A DNA stretch of 64,000 bases from Blakeslea trispora (GCA_025331445.1 JAIWNE010000134.1:24074-88073); one strand, 5' to 3'. Positions 1 through 10,805 are shown, counted from the stretch's first letter. Numbers and translations: made by a program. Notes: generated from the letters alone by a model not told the origin.

Positions 1-1672
1 CGACAAGATACAGATGCCTCTCATCTAATTGTGGAAGAACAATTAACGGTCATGATAGCCTGATAATTAAGCAGCTTCCTTATGAACTTCAAATGGAGTT
101 TCCAGCTGTCTTGACACATAGAGGAGGTGTATCTAAAGCAGTCGCTGATTTGTTAAGACCTTGCATTCAAAACTCTGTTGGACCTGAGCGCTTTCAAAAA
201 ATCCTCCTTGAATTGCATCACCTTCGACACGATCGACTTGAGCTGCAGTATTTACTTTCAGCCTTTAGAAAGAAAAATGGCGTTGCGAGACACTTCATTC
301 GACCTACGATTGATTTGTTTTCTTCATTTGAGGATCAAAAAAGTTATGCAGGATATGTACCTACAAGCACCTACTTTCGCACATTGTACACATCCATCAT
401 TGAGACACTTCGTCCAAAAATGAACAAACATATGATGATTCTAGACGGAAAAGTTTTGAAAGGGGATCATTCTTTTAAATTTCCTAAGCATATGGCCAAA
501 ATTGAAGAGACTAGCGTCTTCACTGGTCTTTATACCGTCACAAATGAATATGAGGAAATAGTCCAACAAGTGCTAGTTCCCTCAAAAGCACTGTCCTATT
601 TACGCTATTCGTTTGAAAAGATGAGAGAAGCCTACACTATCTATGGTCATGAAATGCCAGTTGCGTTCTTCACCGACAATGTGAAGGGCGATAAAAGCTT
701 TTTGGAAGGTGTTTTCGAATCTTTGAAGGATCAAGTACAACCAGTAGCAAATGCTGAAGTAGTTGTTGCTGAAGAAGAAACTGGTTACTTGGAGATGCCT
801 GAAGAAGTTGAGATCATATACATAAACCGTGACTCAGAAAGGATCAATGAAGTGATCAAAAGTTTTTTAGAGGATTTAAAGAATGAAGAAAGCAAGGTGG
901 TTGGTTTTGATTGCGAATGGGTTCCATTTTGTTCTGATAGTAAGATTGATGTTATGCAAATTGCGTACCAAAGCAAAGTTTTGTGTTTCATTTGGAGAGG
1001 TTGTGGCAAGAACTTCCTGTCTATTTACAAGCCTTTCTAAGAGATTCAAGTATCAAGAAAGTTGGAAGACAAGTGGGAGGCGACTTGGGAAGAATCAACC
1101 GAGCATATAGAATGATTTGTCGTGGTGCTTTAGAGTTGGGTTCTTTTTGCTCGATGAGAAAATGCATTCCTAGTGGACAAATGTCACTTGCAGAGATTGC
1201 TTTTCGGGTCCTTGGTCGAAGGCTACAAAAAGAAGAGAGGCTCTCAAATTGGAATGCCCAATGTCTGGCTGTTGAACAGATAAGCTATGCAGCAATTGAT
1301 GCATGGGCATCAATAGCTATTTACAACGCTGTAAAACAGAAGCCTGAGATAGGCACCAAAGTAACAAACCGAAATTGCTTTCCTGGTATTTGTGTCGCTT
1401 TCAAGCCTCGTGGTAGCAGCAAAAAGATAGCTTTTGGTAAAATTATTGATGTTGACAACGATGATTCAAATTTTGTCACTGTTAGTATTAGTCGTGTACA
1501 AGTGCCTGGATATATATATGAAGAGATTGCAGACACACACAACAACAACCAATGTGCTTTGAGTTCTTTCGGCAGCCCTCCTTTCAATTTGAAAAATGCG
1601 CAAAAGCGACCTTGTAACAGAAGAAGAAGCAGAAGTTTTAAGTCCAACTCAGATCGAGAGGACCAAAAATGA
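1..1672 (+). pseudogene. Transposon protein with 3'-5' exonuclease domain (5'-truncated by window edge, frameshifted)
   Basis: The frame is open from base 3, so the gene begins outside the window; the first ATG inside is at 93. The first part has a Cys-containing segment and a transposase-like central region (ILDGKVLKGDHSF; FFTDN). Near base 900 a DEDD-type exonuclease motif I appears (VGFDCEW). The frame is lost at about base 989 by an apparent 1-nt deletion, and the exonuclease domain resumes in another frame to 1672. That second frame carries motif III (YAAIDAWAS, near 1290), as in WRN/RNase D-like exonucleases. The protein pattern resembles large DUF6729-like transposon proteins of Mucoromycota; this family name is from memory and not verified. 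It probably continued into the 1596-3551 frame as one protein. A sequencing error cannot be excluded for either break. Confidence 0.7.
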
Positions 1673-3551
1673 AAATGTGCAATTGAATACGACTATTCTG
1701 CCGCAAAATGATGACCGTGACCAAGAAAGCAATCCAAACACTATGAATGAGTCCGAAGTTGATAGTATTTTTCAAGAGTTGTTCAACAGTAGTATTGATA
1801 TGGTAGACAAGGACAGCTTCTTACATGGATACAGCCTAATCATGAGTGTCAAAAGTAATGAGGCAGAAAGGGGGATAGATTCTACAGTTGTTTACACTAG
1901 AGTTGTAAAAGACATATTCCATCTAATGGATATGATCAAGCCTTACAAAAAGCACACTCTATACAAGGAGTTTACTCAAAGGTTTAGCGAAAGTCTGTTT
2001 GTTTTTGACGAGGAAGACAAAATGACTGTAACAGAAGCTTTGAGAAGAAACAGCCTGTCTTGGGATGAAAAAATGAAGTATGATAGAACGTGGATTTTAA
2101 AACGTGTAAGAAGAAAAGTACCTTCACCTAAAGATTTACTTCCAGTTCTCAAATCCCTTTTCTTGTCGTTTGGTCCGTTGAAGTGCTCCAAATCAGCAAG
2201 AACCCTTTTCGACAAGATAGCATGGAAGCAGGCCTTAAGTGTTTTGAAGACCGTGGAGCTGGGACATGCTTCTGATCCTCCAGGAGTACAAATGTACTTC
2301 AAGACAGGTAAAAAGGACAAGTTTGGTCTTCAATTGTACAGATGCATCAGAGGCACCAATTCTTTGGAAGGCGGTGTTCATCAGAATTTGATCCGCAAGT
2401 TTGGTTCGTTTGGTGCAGGCCCCGAGCTTGCAGATGCGATGCTAACAGAGTACCGCCTTCGACATAATATTGATGTTGGTACAATGAACAGATGTAGTCG
2501 CATACATGGAGGGCATTATGATCCATGGCTGGTGCAACACATTGACCTACTATGTTCTCAGCTTGGCTTGGAAAGAAAAAGCAATCATATCTCTTGTGAT
2601 ATTAATGCCCTGAGATATCGTGGCTCAAAAGAAATTTTCGGCATCTGTCCATTGCCTGAAAGTGAGATGGCAAAGCTTGGTATAACAAAGGCAGATCACA
2701 GTATATTTGATCGAGTTGTTTCTGCGGAAGATGACATGACCATACCAAAGATTCAGGAGACTGTACTTCTAACTGTCAGTTCTACTAGTCGACCAAAGAA
2801 CAGCAGATATGTGTATGTTGCTAAATCGCAAAGAACGAAGTTTGCTGTAATCGCAGTTCACACCTTGGAAGAGAAATTTCTGTTTTTACGTCTGCATAAC
2901 GAGTGCTTTGCCTCTGTTACAACACCTAATTTTGAACATTTCGCTCTTAAATGGAATATGTATGCAGATGGGGATAGAGTATTTTACAAGTGTCCAGAAC
3001 ATTTAGAAAAATATTACAATCACTGGAAGGAGCAAGAAGCGGCAAAAAGAACCCGCAATATACATTGTGATGTTATTGATGCCACAGTAACTAATATAAG
3101 GACGAAAAACGCACCTGCAGTTACGGCAAGAGCCATGTCTCCAAGCCTACCCAATGTAAATGAAAACCAAAATAGAGAAGATATTCAGCTTCTGAATGAG
3201 CAAGTTCCTTTCCATTCAAGCTCCAACATCCTTCATTTTCCAATGAGTGTGCAGAATATGCCATTTACATTCAGAATGCCAATTGAGTCAGCTCTTAGTG
3301 CTCAAAGAACAAATCTAGCAACACCTATACATCTGGCTCCTCAAATGCAAAGCTCATTAAGGACAGTCAATATCCCAACTATGCAACAAATTGACACTGG
3401 TATTAGCAGAAGGAGAAAATGCAAAGGTTGTGGACAACATACTTGTCCAGGTAAATTCAATCGAAGAAATTGTCCTTCTGCCATCTGTTTAAATTGCGGG
3501 AAAAGCCAAGAATGCAATGGAATATGGGATAAAAATAAATGCAATGCATAG
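1596..3551 (+). CDS. C-terminal part of the exonuclease-linked transposon protein, 651-aa open frame
   Basis: A long open frame starts with an ATG at 1596 and overlaps the previous frame by 77 bases. Only one of the two frames in the overlap looks protein-like (acidic, EEEAEVLSP), which suggests a frameshift within one ancestral ORF rather than two genes. A conserved-looking block lies at about residues 245-310 (CIRGTNSLEGGVHQN; ELADAMLTEYRLRHN). This type of block recurs in uncharacterised transposon proteins of fungi and animals. The C-terminus is a Cys-rich zinc-knuckle-like segment (CKGCGQHTC; CLNCGKSQEC). The function is not known; it is probably a nucleic-acid-binding or target-handling part of a DNA transposon. 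It could still be expressed as a separate ORF. Confidence 0.6.
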   Translation: MRKSDLVTEEEAEVLSPTQIERTKNENVQLNTTILPQNDDRDQESNPNTMNESEVDSIFQELFNSSIDMVDKDSFLHGYSLIMSVKSNEAERGIDSTVVYTRVVKDIFHLMDMIKPYKKHTLYKEFTQRFSESLFVFDEEDKMTVTEALRRNSLSWDEKMKYDRTWILKRVRRKVPSPKDLLPVLKSLFLSFGPLKCSKSARTLFDKIAWKQALSVLKTVELGHASDPPGVQMYFKTGKKDKFGLQLYRCIRGTNSLEGGVHQNLIRKFGSFGAGPELADAMLTEYRLRHNIDVGTMNRCSRIHGGHYDPWLVQHIDLLCSQLGLERKSNHISCDINALRYRGSKEIFGICPLPESEMAKLGITKADHSIFDRVVSAEDDMTIPKIQETVLLTVSSTSRPKNSRYVYVAKSQRTKFAVIAVHTLEEKFLFLRLHNECFASVTTPNFEHFALKWNMYADGDRVFYKCPEHLEKYYNHWKEQEAAKRTRNIHCDVIDATVTNIRTKNAPAVTARAMSPSLPNVNENQNREDIQLLNEQVPFHSSSNILHFPMSVQNMPFTFRMPIESALSAQRTNLATPIHLAPQMQSSLRTVNIPTMQQIDTGISRRRKCKGCGQHTCPGKFNRRNCPSAICLNCGKSQECNGIWDKNKCNA

Positions 3552-3628
3552 AACGAACATCTTAATAAAATGGAAATCTATCTTTTTTCTTTCCCCAAGG
3601 CATGTCAACCAGGCCATAAACTTGAGCT

Positions 3629-3668
3629 GTAATTTTAGAAATTTGGCGAAGCCAAATTTCAAAATTAC
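3629..3668. repeat. Hairpin-forming inverted repeat
   Basis: Arms of 19 nt (3629-3647) and 18 nt (3651-3668) are complementary except for one bulged base, with a GAA loop. A 10-base direct repeat, CATGTCAACC, occurs at 3601 and again at 3707, flanking the hairpin. The hairpin lies between the 3' end of one transposon fragment and the 5' end of another, so it is probably an element end. Confidence 0.75.
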
Positions 3669-3818
3669 CATATTTGGAAACCTGACTTTTGTATCCCCCC
3701 CCCAGACATGTCAACCGAGCCACACTTCGCTTTTCAAGATTCTGGTTTATCTGAGTAGAGAGAGAGAAAGAAAGAGAGAAATTGTAGTACCTTGATCATT
3801 TTACTTCCTTCAGTTTTA

Positions 3819-4403
3819 ATGAAAGACAATAAAAGAATATCTAAGAAACAAACTAACGCCAGCTTTACAGGACGCTTTTCAGCTACTAGAGGTTTTATGC
3901 CGAATCAATCAACAATATTGGCTGCTTTCAATTCTGCTCGTATCAATAGCACTGTTCAACCTGCATCAACAGAAGAACCAGTATGACATACATAATATAA
4001 TAGAATACATCATTACACTCTCTCATATCACTTTTGTTTTTATTCTGTGTTATAGTGTATCGATAGTGTTCCTGAAATTATTGAGATCGCTGATTCTTCG
4101 AACAATCGAGATGATCAGGATGATCTTCAAAATGAGATTCCAAGCGAGCAAGGAAGCCAACCTGATCTTAAGGAAGATTTCACAGTCGATCAAGAGGAGG
4201 AGTTTGTCTCAGATAGTCTTCCCCAAGATAGCTTCTTGATCTCCTACTTTCAAAAAATTCAAAGCAGATTGTGTCAAGAAGATTGTCCTTCTGAATACTC
4301 ACGAGGTACCTTTTGGATTGAGCAAATGATGCCTTATTTTATGCTTAAGAAGAAAAAGAAGATTGAATCTTTTTATCAGCCTCGCTTTATTTGTTCATAT
4401 TGA
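3819..4403 (+). CDS. N-terminal fragment of a second copy of the exonuclease-linked transposon protein
   Basis: Two exons, 3819..3980 and 4056..4403, are joined by a 75-nt intron (GTATGA...TATAG), phase 0, and give 169 aa. The product is acidic in the middle and ends in a block containing GTFWIEQMMPYFM and FYQPRF, then TGA. In the DUF6729-like transposon proteins (as remembered) such a block precedes the Cys-rich segment with which the 1-1672 fragment begins. This piece therefore looks like the 5' end of the same kind of gene, cut off where the next domain should start. It lies about 270 bp downstream of the first copy's 3' end, on the same strand. The intron has good splice sites, so transcription is possible. 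Confidence 0.55.
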
Positions 4404-5583
4404 GGAAATTCAACAAAAAAAAAGCTAGATCGACTTGTCTTTCAAGCAGTATTCAAATCTTGATGATGAGTAGTAATTCAGTGTTAATACAGACCTTAAA
4501 AAATCTAAAAAGTAGAAAAGTCTTCCTTGTTGCGTCCATTTTTTTTTTTATTTTACTTCAAATTGATTTTAACTTTTGTTTGGAAAAAGTTGTATGTACA
4601 ACTCAGAGAGAACTACATAATTCGTATAGACAGTAGAGTCGAGATAAATAAGACATACAATCTTTTTTTTAATGCATATTTTGTGCTTTAAGGTTGTGTG
4701 TAATTTATCAGTGGCTGTGATTGCTGCAACTTGTACAAAGATCGCTTCCCTGAAATAGGGTATCCAAATTTGGCTGCACTGTTGTGTACTTCTTTTCAAG
4801 TCTCTCAAGGTGGTTATATATTGTTTGGGTTGATTTTATTCGCAAGTCGGGCCATTTCTTGCCAGGTACCTCTTTAAAAAGTCTGAGAACAATTTTGTTT
4901 TCTTTAAACTGTTCAAGAATGATAGCCAAGTCAATTTAAGTTGAGTTTTAGGTGTCTATTTTGTTTCTACCTTTAGAATAAATTTCCCTTCAATAACAGG
5001 ATAGTATAGCTGGTTTATTCGAAACTTGTGATTTGCACGATCATGATCTAGCTAAATTATTATGAGATGTTAGAAAGAACAGTAGGCTCAAAAGATAAAA
5101 AAAAAATGTAATGTTTTCTTTTGGCTCGCATTCATCGCTTACTATGTTGAGCTCGATACTTCTCAAAAGAACATCCACCGTACATTTTAGCTGACTAATT
5201 CTGTTTGCTTTCTCGAAATTGATATATAATCTATCAATAATCAATACGAAGCTCGAACGATATGAATACTAGAGAACATACATGATTGCAGAATCAGTTT
5301 GTGTCCAAGCATATCCATTAGTGATATATACTGTTTGTATCTCTGCCTATTTTTATGTTTATTTTAAAGATTTAACAATTAAGGGTAAGAATGAATAGTC
5401 ACGTACTTTTGACGTTTTTATAGGATCACGTATGTTGGTCGAGTCGCTTGTGTTTACTTTGCTTTGAATATTAGCAGTCATTTCTTTTGAAGCGTCTGGT
5501 TCTTTAATCATCTTTCAAGGGGAAACGAAAATGAAAGAGAAAAAAAAACAAAATTCTGCTCAGGAGGAAGCTTAATCAAGAAA
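4404..5583. other. Intergenic, AT-rich; one weak ORF remnant
   Basis: No convincing gene was seen. On the minus strand, 4708-4929 encodes about 73 aa starting at a TTG, with protein-like composition (including KKWPDLRIKS) and a terminal CTSC. It may be a scrap of a transposon protein but has no recognisable domain. Confidence 0.4.
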
Positions 5584-5765
5584 TTATGCAGCAGGTCACT
5601 TTTTTGAAAATTTGGTCTCCCAAAAATACTAAAAATAGAGCTTCATTTGGTCACTTTTTTTGACTCTCAATTGGTTGATTTTTCGAATCTCAATCGGTTA
5701 CTTATTTAGACTTCATTTGGTTAATTTTTCGAAAATCATTTGGTCATTTCGCTTTGACTTCATAC
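5584..5765 (+). repeat. Degenerate tandem repeats upstream of the Tc1-type transposase
   Basis: Several imperfect direct copies of a roughly 20-25-nt unit built on TTTGGTCACTTTTTT or CAATTGGTTGATTTTTCG occur in a row and end just before the transposase ATG at 5771. Their position fits the subterminal region of a Tc1/mariner-type element. No matching inverted copy was seen downstream of 6938. Confidence 0.6.
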
Positions 5766-5770
5766 TTGAG

Positions 5771-6938
5771 ATGGCATCTGATTTGAGATTTTATAACAAA
5801 GATGGGCAAGGAAACATCTTTGATGAAAATGGAAGGGAGGCAATGGCAGTTGATGAGATTGCTTCATTCCGCCTTACAAAGCTGAAGACCCTTCAAAAGT
5901 TTATAAAACATACAGAGGTTGATATGTCTGGTCTATACGAAGGCCATGACACCACTATGAAAGAAGCACCAGAGAAGAAAGATAGAGCTACGGAGTATAC
6001 GAAATATACTCCTTATCAACGAGAGGCGTACATACATTACGCTTTCGAGAAAGGCATGACTCATGATGAGTCTTGCAGACTTGCAAATGTCAACAAGTAC
6101 ACAGCTCGAAAATGGAGGGCTGAATACAAGTCCAACCCTGATGCTGGTATTCCTGAAAAGAAGACAAACAAGACAGGCAAGCAGCGCATATCGCAGTTAA
6201 ACGAGCAACATAAAGACATGTTGATACGAAAAGCCCACAGCAACTATTCAGGATGGCGTGGAGGCACTCATCAATAGCTTTGAAGGATTGACAATAAAGA
6301 AGACAAGAGTTGCTGAATTCATGAAGAATGAATGTAACCTTAGCTTGAAGAGTATTACTCGCCATCCAGTTCAACGAAACAGTACCAAAACTCTCGAGGC
6401 TAGGGCAGCTTGGGTTGCTGAATGGATTGCAGAGGGAATCGACTACCACAACAATTGTATATTTGTTGATGAATCTGGCTCCAACGTCAACATGACTCGA
6501 GGCAGAGCCTGGTCAAAGAAAGGAGAGCCAGCTATTGAAGAAACGCCATCTACAAAAGCAGTATCAAAGACTGCTCTCGGCGCTGTATCGTCTGCTGGCA
6601 TTGTCAATGTAAGTATTAGAGAAGCTGGTAATGTGAAGAGGAGAAAAGTAGCTGGTGCTACGAAAAGAAAGGCTCCAGAAGATCGTCTCAACTTGCTAAA
6701 GGGTACTACTGGTAACCATTTCATGCAGTTTGTTGTGGATACGATGGATATTATGGATCAGTTTCCAGAAATGAGGGGCTATCACATTGTCATGGATAAT
6801 GCTCCCATCCACGTTCATAACATCGTTGATCCCATCATAATTCGTCGTGGATATATACCTGTGTATCTTCCACCTTACTCACCCGAACTAAATCCAATTG
6901 AGCAATTTTGGGAGGATCTTAAGGACTATAAGAATTAA
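5771..6938 (+). pseudogene. Tc1/mariner (IS630-like) transposase, frameshifted
   Basis: The ATG at 5771 opens an N-terminal region with a helix-turn-helix-like segment (HDESCRLANVNKYTARKW, about residues 97-114). The frame breaks near 6255 by a 1-nt indel and resumes at 6258. The catalytic DDE/D set is present: Asp in FVDESGSN, Asp in HIVMDNAPIH, and Glu in NPIEQFWEDLK, with the spacing of IS630/Tc1 enzymes. A second frame loss near 6925 removes the C-terminal tail. The element is therefore non-functional as read, unless the breaks are sequencing errors. Confidence 0.85.
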
Positions 6939-6967
6939 AAGAAAATTAAATCAGTGTCTTTCTGTAG

Positions 6968-7573
6968 AAGAATGAAGGCTGTTCTAGCAAGGGAGACTTG
7001 GAAGAAAAAGACGAAGAAAGCGATCACTCAAAGAAGGATGATGCTGTAAGTTTCTATCAACTGTTATACCTATTTTTGATATTTAATGATTCTACAGGAG
7101 CCAAGTGTTTGGTTAGACTGGATAAACTATTTGGAATCTCGCGCATCCTTGTTTCATCCCTACAGGTACAAAAGAAAAAAGCATCCTTCCTTACGGTATC
7201 ATCATCTGAACGACTAAATTATTTTACTGTCTATATAGTCCTGAAGCAAACAACATCATTCGCTCTGGTAAAGGCATTTCGCCAAGACCTCATCTTGACC
7301 GTGATATCTACGAAAGGCACATAATCAAGAAAATCACGGAAGAGGGTTTAATACCGAAGATATACCAGATTTTTATTGACCAGTATATTGACTCAGTAAG
7401 TTCTTTTGCCTAAATCTTACATGGGCTATTTTTAAGCTATATAACAACTTTTTTTTTTATAGGATGATTTGGCTAGTGGTAAGAAAGTGATCCGATCACT
7501 TTCCAAGAAGATTGCTTTGACTGAGGATGAAGATGAGATTTCTGAGTTCGAATTTCTCGAAAAGTTACTCTGA
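6968..7573 (+). CDS. 3' exons of an unrecognised spliced gene (5' end missing)
   Basis: Four exons keep a single frame through three consensus introns: 6968..7045, 7098..7165, 7239..7395 and 7463..7573, ending in TGA. They encode 137 aa. The first exon starts after a plausible acceptor (TCTTTCTGTAG), but no upstream exon is recognisable because the broken Tc1 transposase lies immediately 5'. The product begins acidic, has a WLDWINYLESRAS segment and a charged tail. I do not recognise the family. The Tc1-type element may have replaced or displaced its 5' part. Confidence 0.5.
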
Positions 7574-8300
7574 TTTGTGTTTCAAAGTTTTATTTAAAAT
7601 ACAGTTACCAACTGGATAAAAGTTGTAGGTTAAAACATAAAATATAAGAATAAGTGGTTAATAATACTAACCAAATTGTTGGTAAAGAGTTAATTGATAT
7701 AAGTAAAGTTAAGAGTATCTAAATTGAAATAGAATGTGAGGAAGAGAAAAAAACAAGATGTGTGAGGAAGAGGGTTGTTGTGGTTTTATATGATTTGAGG
7801 TAAATGGTGTAGCATAACACAATAGGTATGTTTTACCATTGTAGGAAGACAGTCATAATAATGCGTTTCAATTAAAGTCAGGGCACCACAGAACAACTCT
7901 TAGAAGTGTAAGTGCATTTCTTTTTCTGAATTTGTAATTTGTGATAATAATTTGTGGACTGTTGTTTTAACTAAAAGAATAATACCAACTTTATTTGTTT
8001 GTTAATGAATTTGTGACTAAAGATCAATATGTATGACTAAAACTAACCAATTGCTGTTGGTAATAAAAGTGATAATAATGAAAATAGTCTTGAGATAGTG
8101 TAAATGTTTTTTAGAGGTTTTGTGAAGAAAAGGGAAGAAATAAAAGAAGTAGAAGTGTTGTAAATTATAAGTTACAATCTCTGTTACACGTAAATTTATA
8201 TAATAACAAAATGGTGGTTGTCAAAATAACGGTACTGAATTAGAAAGTTCAATGTTCGGGTCATCACAAATCAATAACAGTTCAATCTATATTTTTACAG
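7574..8300. other. Intergenic, AT-rich, no gene seen
   Basis: Neither strand shows a coding pattern. The last bases (8283-8300) form a pyrimidine tract and TTTTTACAG acceptor for the exon starting at 8301. Confidence 0.5.
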
Positions 8301-8516
8301 ACACAGAGCTTACTCGCTTGATTTGAAGCCAGACGCAAGCGAAGATGCTTTCAACCAGTTAGTTGTTTATCCCTTGGTCACTGTTATCTCAGAAAGCCTG
8401 GTGACAGAAGAATATCGCACCTGCTTCATCCAAGGCTAGCCTGTTCTAGAATCTATGACTCGGCAATTAAAGTTATCCGGCTTGGCAAATGATGATAAGA
8501 GTCAGTATAAGACTGA

Positions 8517-10115
8517 CTAGCCGGCCTACTCGCTACGCTCGTTTTACGGTCGTCGTCGCCTCACGGTTCGGATGCTGAATTAGTTCTGCTTTCTGAAGCA
8601 CACATATATTGTTATAGATGAAGTATGTAAATTAGATCAGGAGTTCTGGAAAGATGATATTATCGATGAGATTTTGTTGGTTAGAAGGATCAGATTTATG
8701 CAAGACATGTATGCCTTGTAAGTTGGTGGAGCAAGAGAAAGCAACATATAGTTGGCCATGTGTGAATGGTGAAGTACGGAGGTCAATCCCAACGTTAGAA
8801 AGTGATTGACCTTGCGACTTGTTGATAGTCATGGCAAAACTCAGTTTGACAGGAAATTGTTTTCTTGACAATATGAAGGGATACTCATCTTCTAAGGTTG
8901 CTAGTTCTATTCGAGGAATGAGCTCAACTTGTTCTTGGTTGGATCGACTGTTGTTGAGGACCACCACTTTCAATACGTATTGGCCTATTTCTTTAACTAC
9001 CAATCTGCTGCCATTGCAAAGGCCTTTTTGTAGGTCAAGATTTCTCAAGAGCATTACAATACAGCCTACTTTCAAGGTCAACTTTGCAGGAGGAAAGTTG
9101 CCTGGGTTCTGCGTTTGAAGATACTCATCAGAAACTCTGTAGACTTCATTGCTGGTATTTTCTTCTTGTGAATAGTCGGCTTTATCTGCCGAAGTCAAAG
9201 TGACGGATTCACCAGGCATCAGTTCGAGTACCTTTTCATTCAGCAAATCGACAGTATATATATGATTTGTATGACATGATTTACTCGCATGCTTTCACTG
9301 ATGCAAAGGCATTAATGTATCATCCTACTCTTTTTTTTTTCTTTTCACTACAGAATAATGAACAGTAATCAAGGTAAATGATCTACATCAAGCTTTACTC
9401 TTTTCATGATAAGAATGAAGATTTGGTCTTTTTTGTATTGTTAAATAAAGAACCAGGGTGTTCATTGTTTATAGCAGAGCCCAGACCAATTTACACAAAG
9501 AACAAACAAACAATCAATATATCAGCCAATGAGGACAACTGATCAGTAATGTAGTCAATCTAATTTATAAAAACAAAAGAAAAAAAAAGTACCTTTTCCT
9601 TCTTTTCTTTCTTTGATTATTATTTAGAATGAATACATTACAAACAAAGGTAACAAGGCTGTTCTTTAGGCTGTGAAATAATTGCTAATGATCTCTTAGG
9701 TTAATTGCTACGCGCTTTCTTGCTGTCTAGATGACATCCAGAAAAGTAACTGTTTGGAAAAAAGGCATGTATTTCATCATGATTGTTGTCGCATATCTGT
9801 ACTGATCAAAATGAATAGGCCTTTTTTTATTTGTTCTTTTCTTAAGAAGAGGTAAGCGATCCATTCAAGAGCTGAAACGATGTCTAAGAAACAGAAAAAC
9901 TAAGACAATTTTTACACTTTAGGTTTTTCTATGTTGGAGGTAATCTATACACTGTTTTTTTAGAGGGAAGGACAACTCTCCCCCTTAAACCCCCCTCCCC
10001 CCTCTCAGGTTGATTCAGGCTTAATCTATGTAAGTTTATTCGCGTCTAGTACTAAATTCTTATATCATGTGGCTGTGCTCTAATTTTTCTCAAATTTCAG
10101 TAATACATGTTTTGA
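8517..10115 (-). mobile_element. Helitron remnant with both termini
   Basis: The element is 1599 bp. Read on the minus strand it begins with TC (10115) and ends with CTAG (8517), and it sits between a host A (8516) and a host T (10116). These are the canonical 5'-TC...CTRR-3' ends and A|T target of Helitrons. The 3' end is GC-rich (about 8517-8575) with a GCCGGC palindrome close to the terminus. The only coding remnant is the C-terminal helicase at 8632-9246; no Rep domain was seen. It was probably mobilised in trans or is internally deleted. Confidence 0.85.
8632..9246 (-). pseudogene. Helitron/PIF1-type helicase, C-terminal fragment
   Basis: The 204-aa frame has the late motifs of PIF1-like helicases: KVGCIVMLLRNLD, then KLSFAMTINKSQGQSL, then a C-terminal block where SRxTN is replaced (LYVAFSCSTNLQG). 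The arginine-finger position is Cys here instead of Arg. Walker A and B and the upstream Rep nuclease are missing. It lies inside the Helitron with the same orientation. The start at 9246 is a non-ATG codon, and upstream homology fades, so this is a truncated relic. Confidence 0.85.
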
Positions 10116-10805
10116 TGGTTTGATACAAATCACAAGCTTAAAAAACCTAGAGTTTCTGCTGGTGGAGACCTCTGGTTGCTTTAACAACAAGGATAAAGTC
10201 AAGCTTAACTTCGATCACCATAAAGGATTGTTTGGAGCCTTGTCAATGCTAAAATGCATCGCTGACGACTACAGCTTTGCTTCTGTGGATTGCTTCACTA
10301 ATGTCAAAGTATTTTTTCTGAATGCGGCAGGTAATGTTCTTAACAAGAGATAGATGTTTCAATACTAATTTTTTTCAAAAACAATCAAAGGCAACAAACT
10401 TTATCTTTGGGGCCTGTCGTATAAGAAGGAAGGGCTTTTCGATCTCTTCCTGGAGGCTTCTCTCTCAGTTCGCCCCAACTACGAAGACAAAGAAGACTAC
10501 TTGCCTCAATTAGTTCAATTTTGTCTGATTGCCAAGGTAGTATTATTTTTATAAAAAAAGAGTGAGAAAATCTTTATAGCATTATTGACTTCTATCTGAA
10601 ACAGAGCTCGTTGCAGAAGAGCATTGAGAACATTCTTGTATTGAAGCAGAAGCATTGCGAAGCAAAAGCCAGTTGTAGATATTCAGTCAAGCAAGTTGTC
10701 AATTTGTCCGATTTGGTCAGTCCCATCATCTTGAAGCTGACTAAGGAAAAAGACAGCACTGGAATGGCTGATCTTGGGCCTATGTATTCCCCTTTACACG
10801 ATTAA

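Larger units (their letters stand above)
8301..10805 (+). pseudogene. Mucorales-type uncharacterised gene interrupted by a Helitron
   Basis: Host exons are 8301..8516 continuing directly at 10116..10330, then 10391..10536 and 10605..10805. When the insert 8517-10115 is removed, codon GAT is rebuilt across the junction and the frame reads YKTDGLIQI. After the junction come VETSGCFN, DHHKGLFGAL and, in the next exon, LYLWGLSYK, which recall a family of uncharacterised proteins seen repeatedly in Rhizopus and Mucor genomes (from memory). An in-frame TAG at 8437-8439, where the frame would read G-[Q]-PVLES, looks like a CAG-to-TAG change. 5' exons before 8301 were not found. The function is unknown. 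The gene is dead because of the stop and the insertion. Confidence 0.7.
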
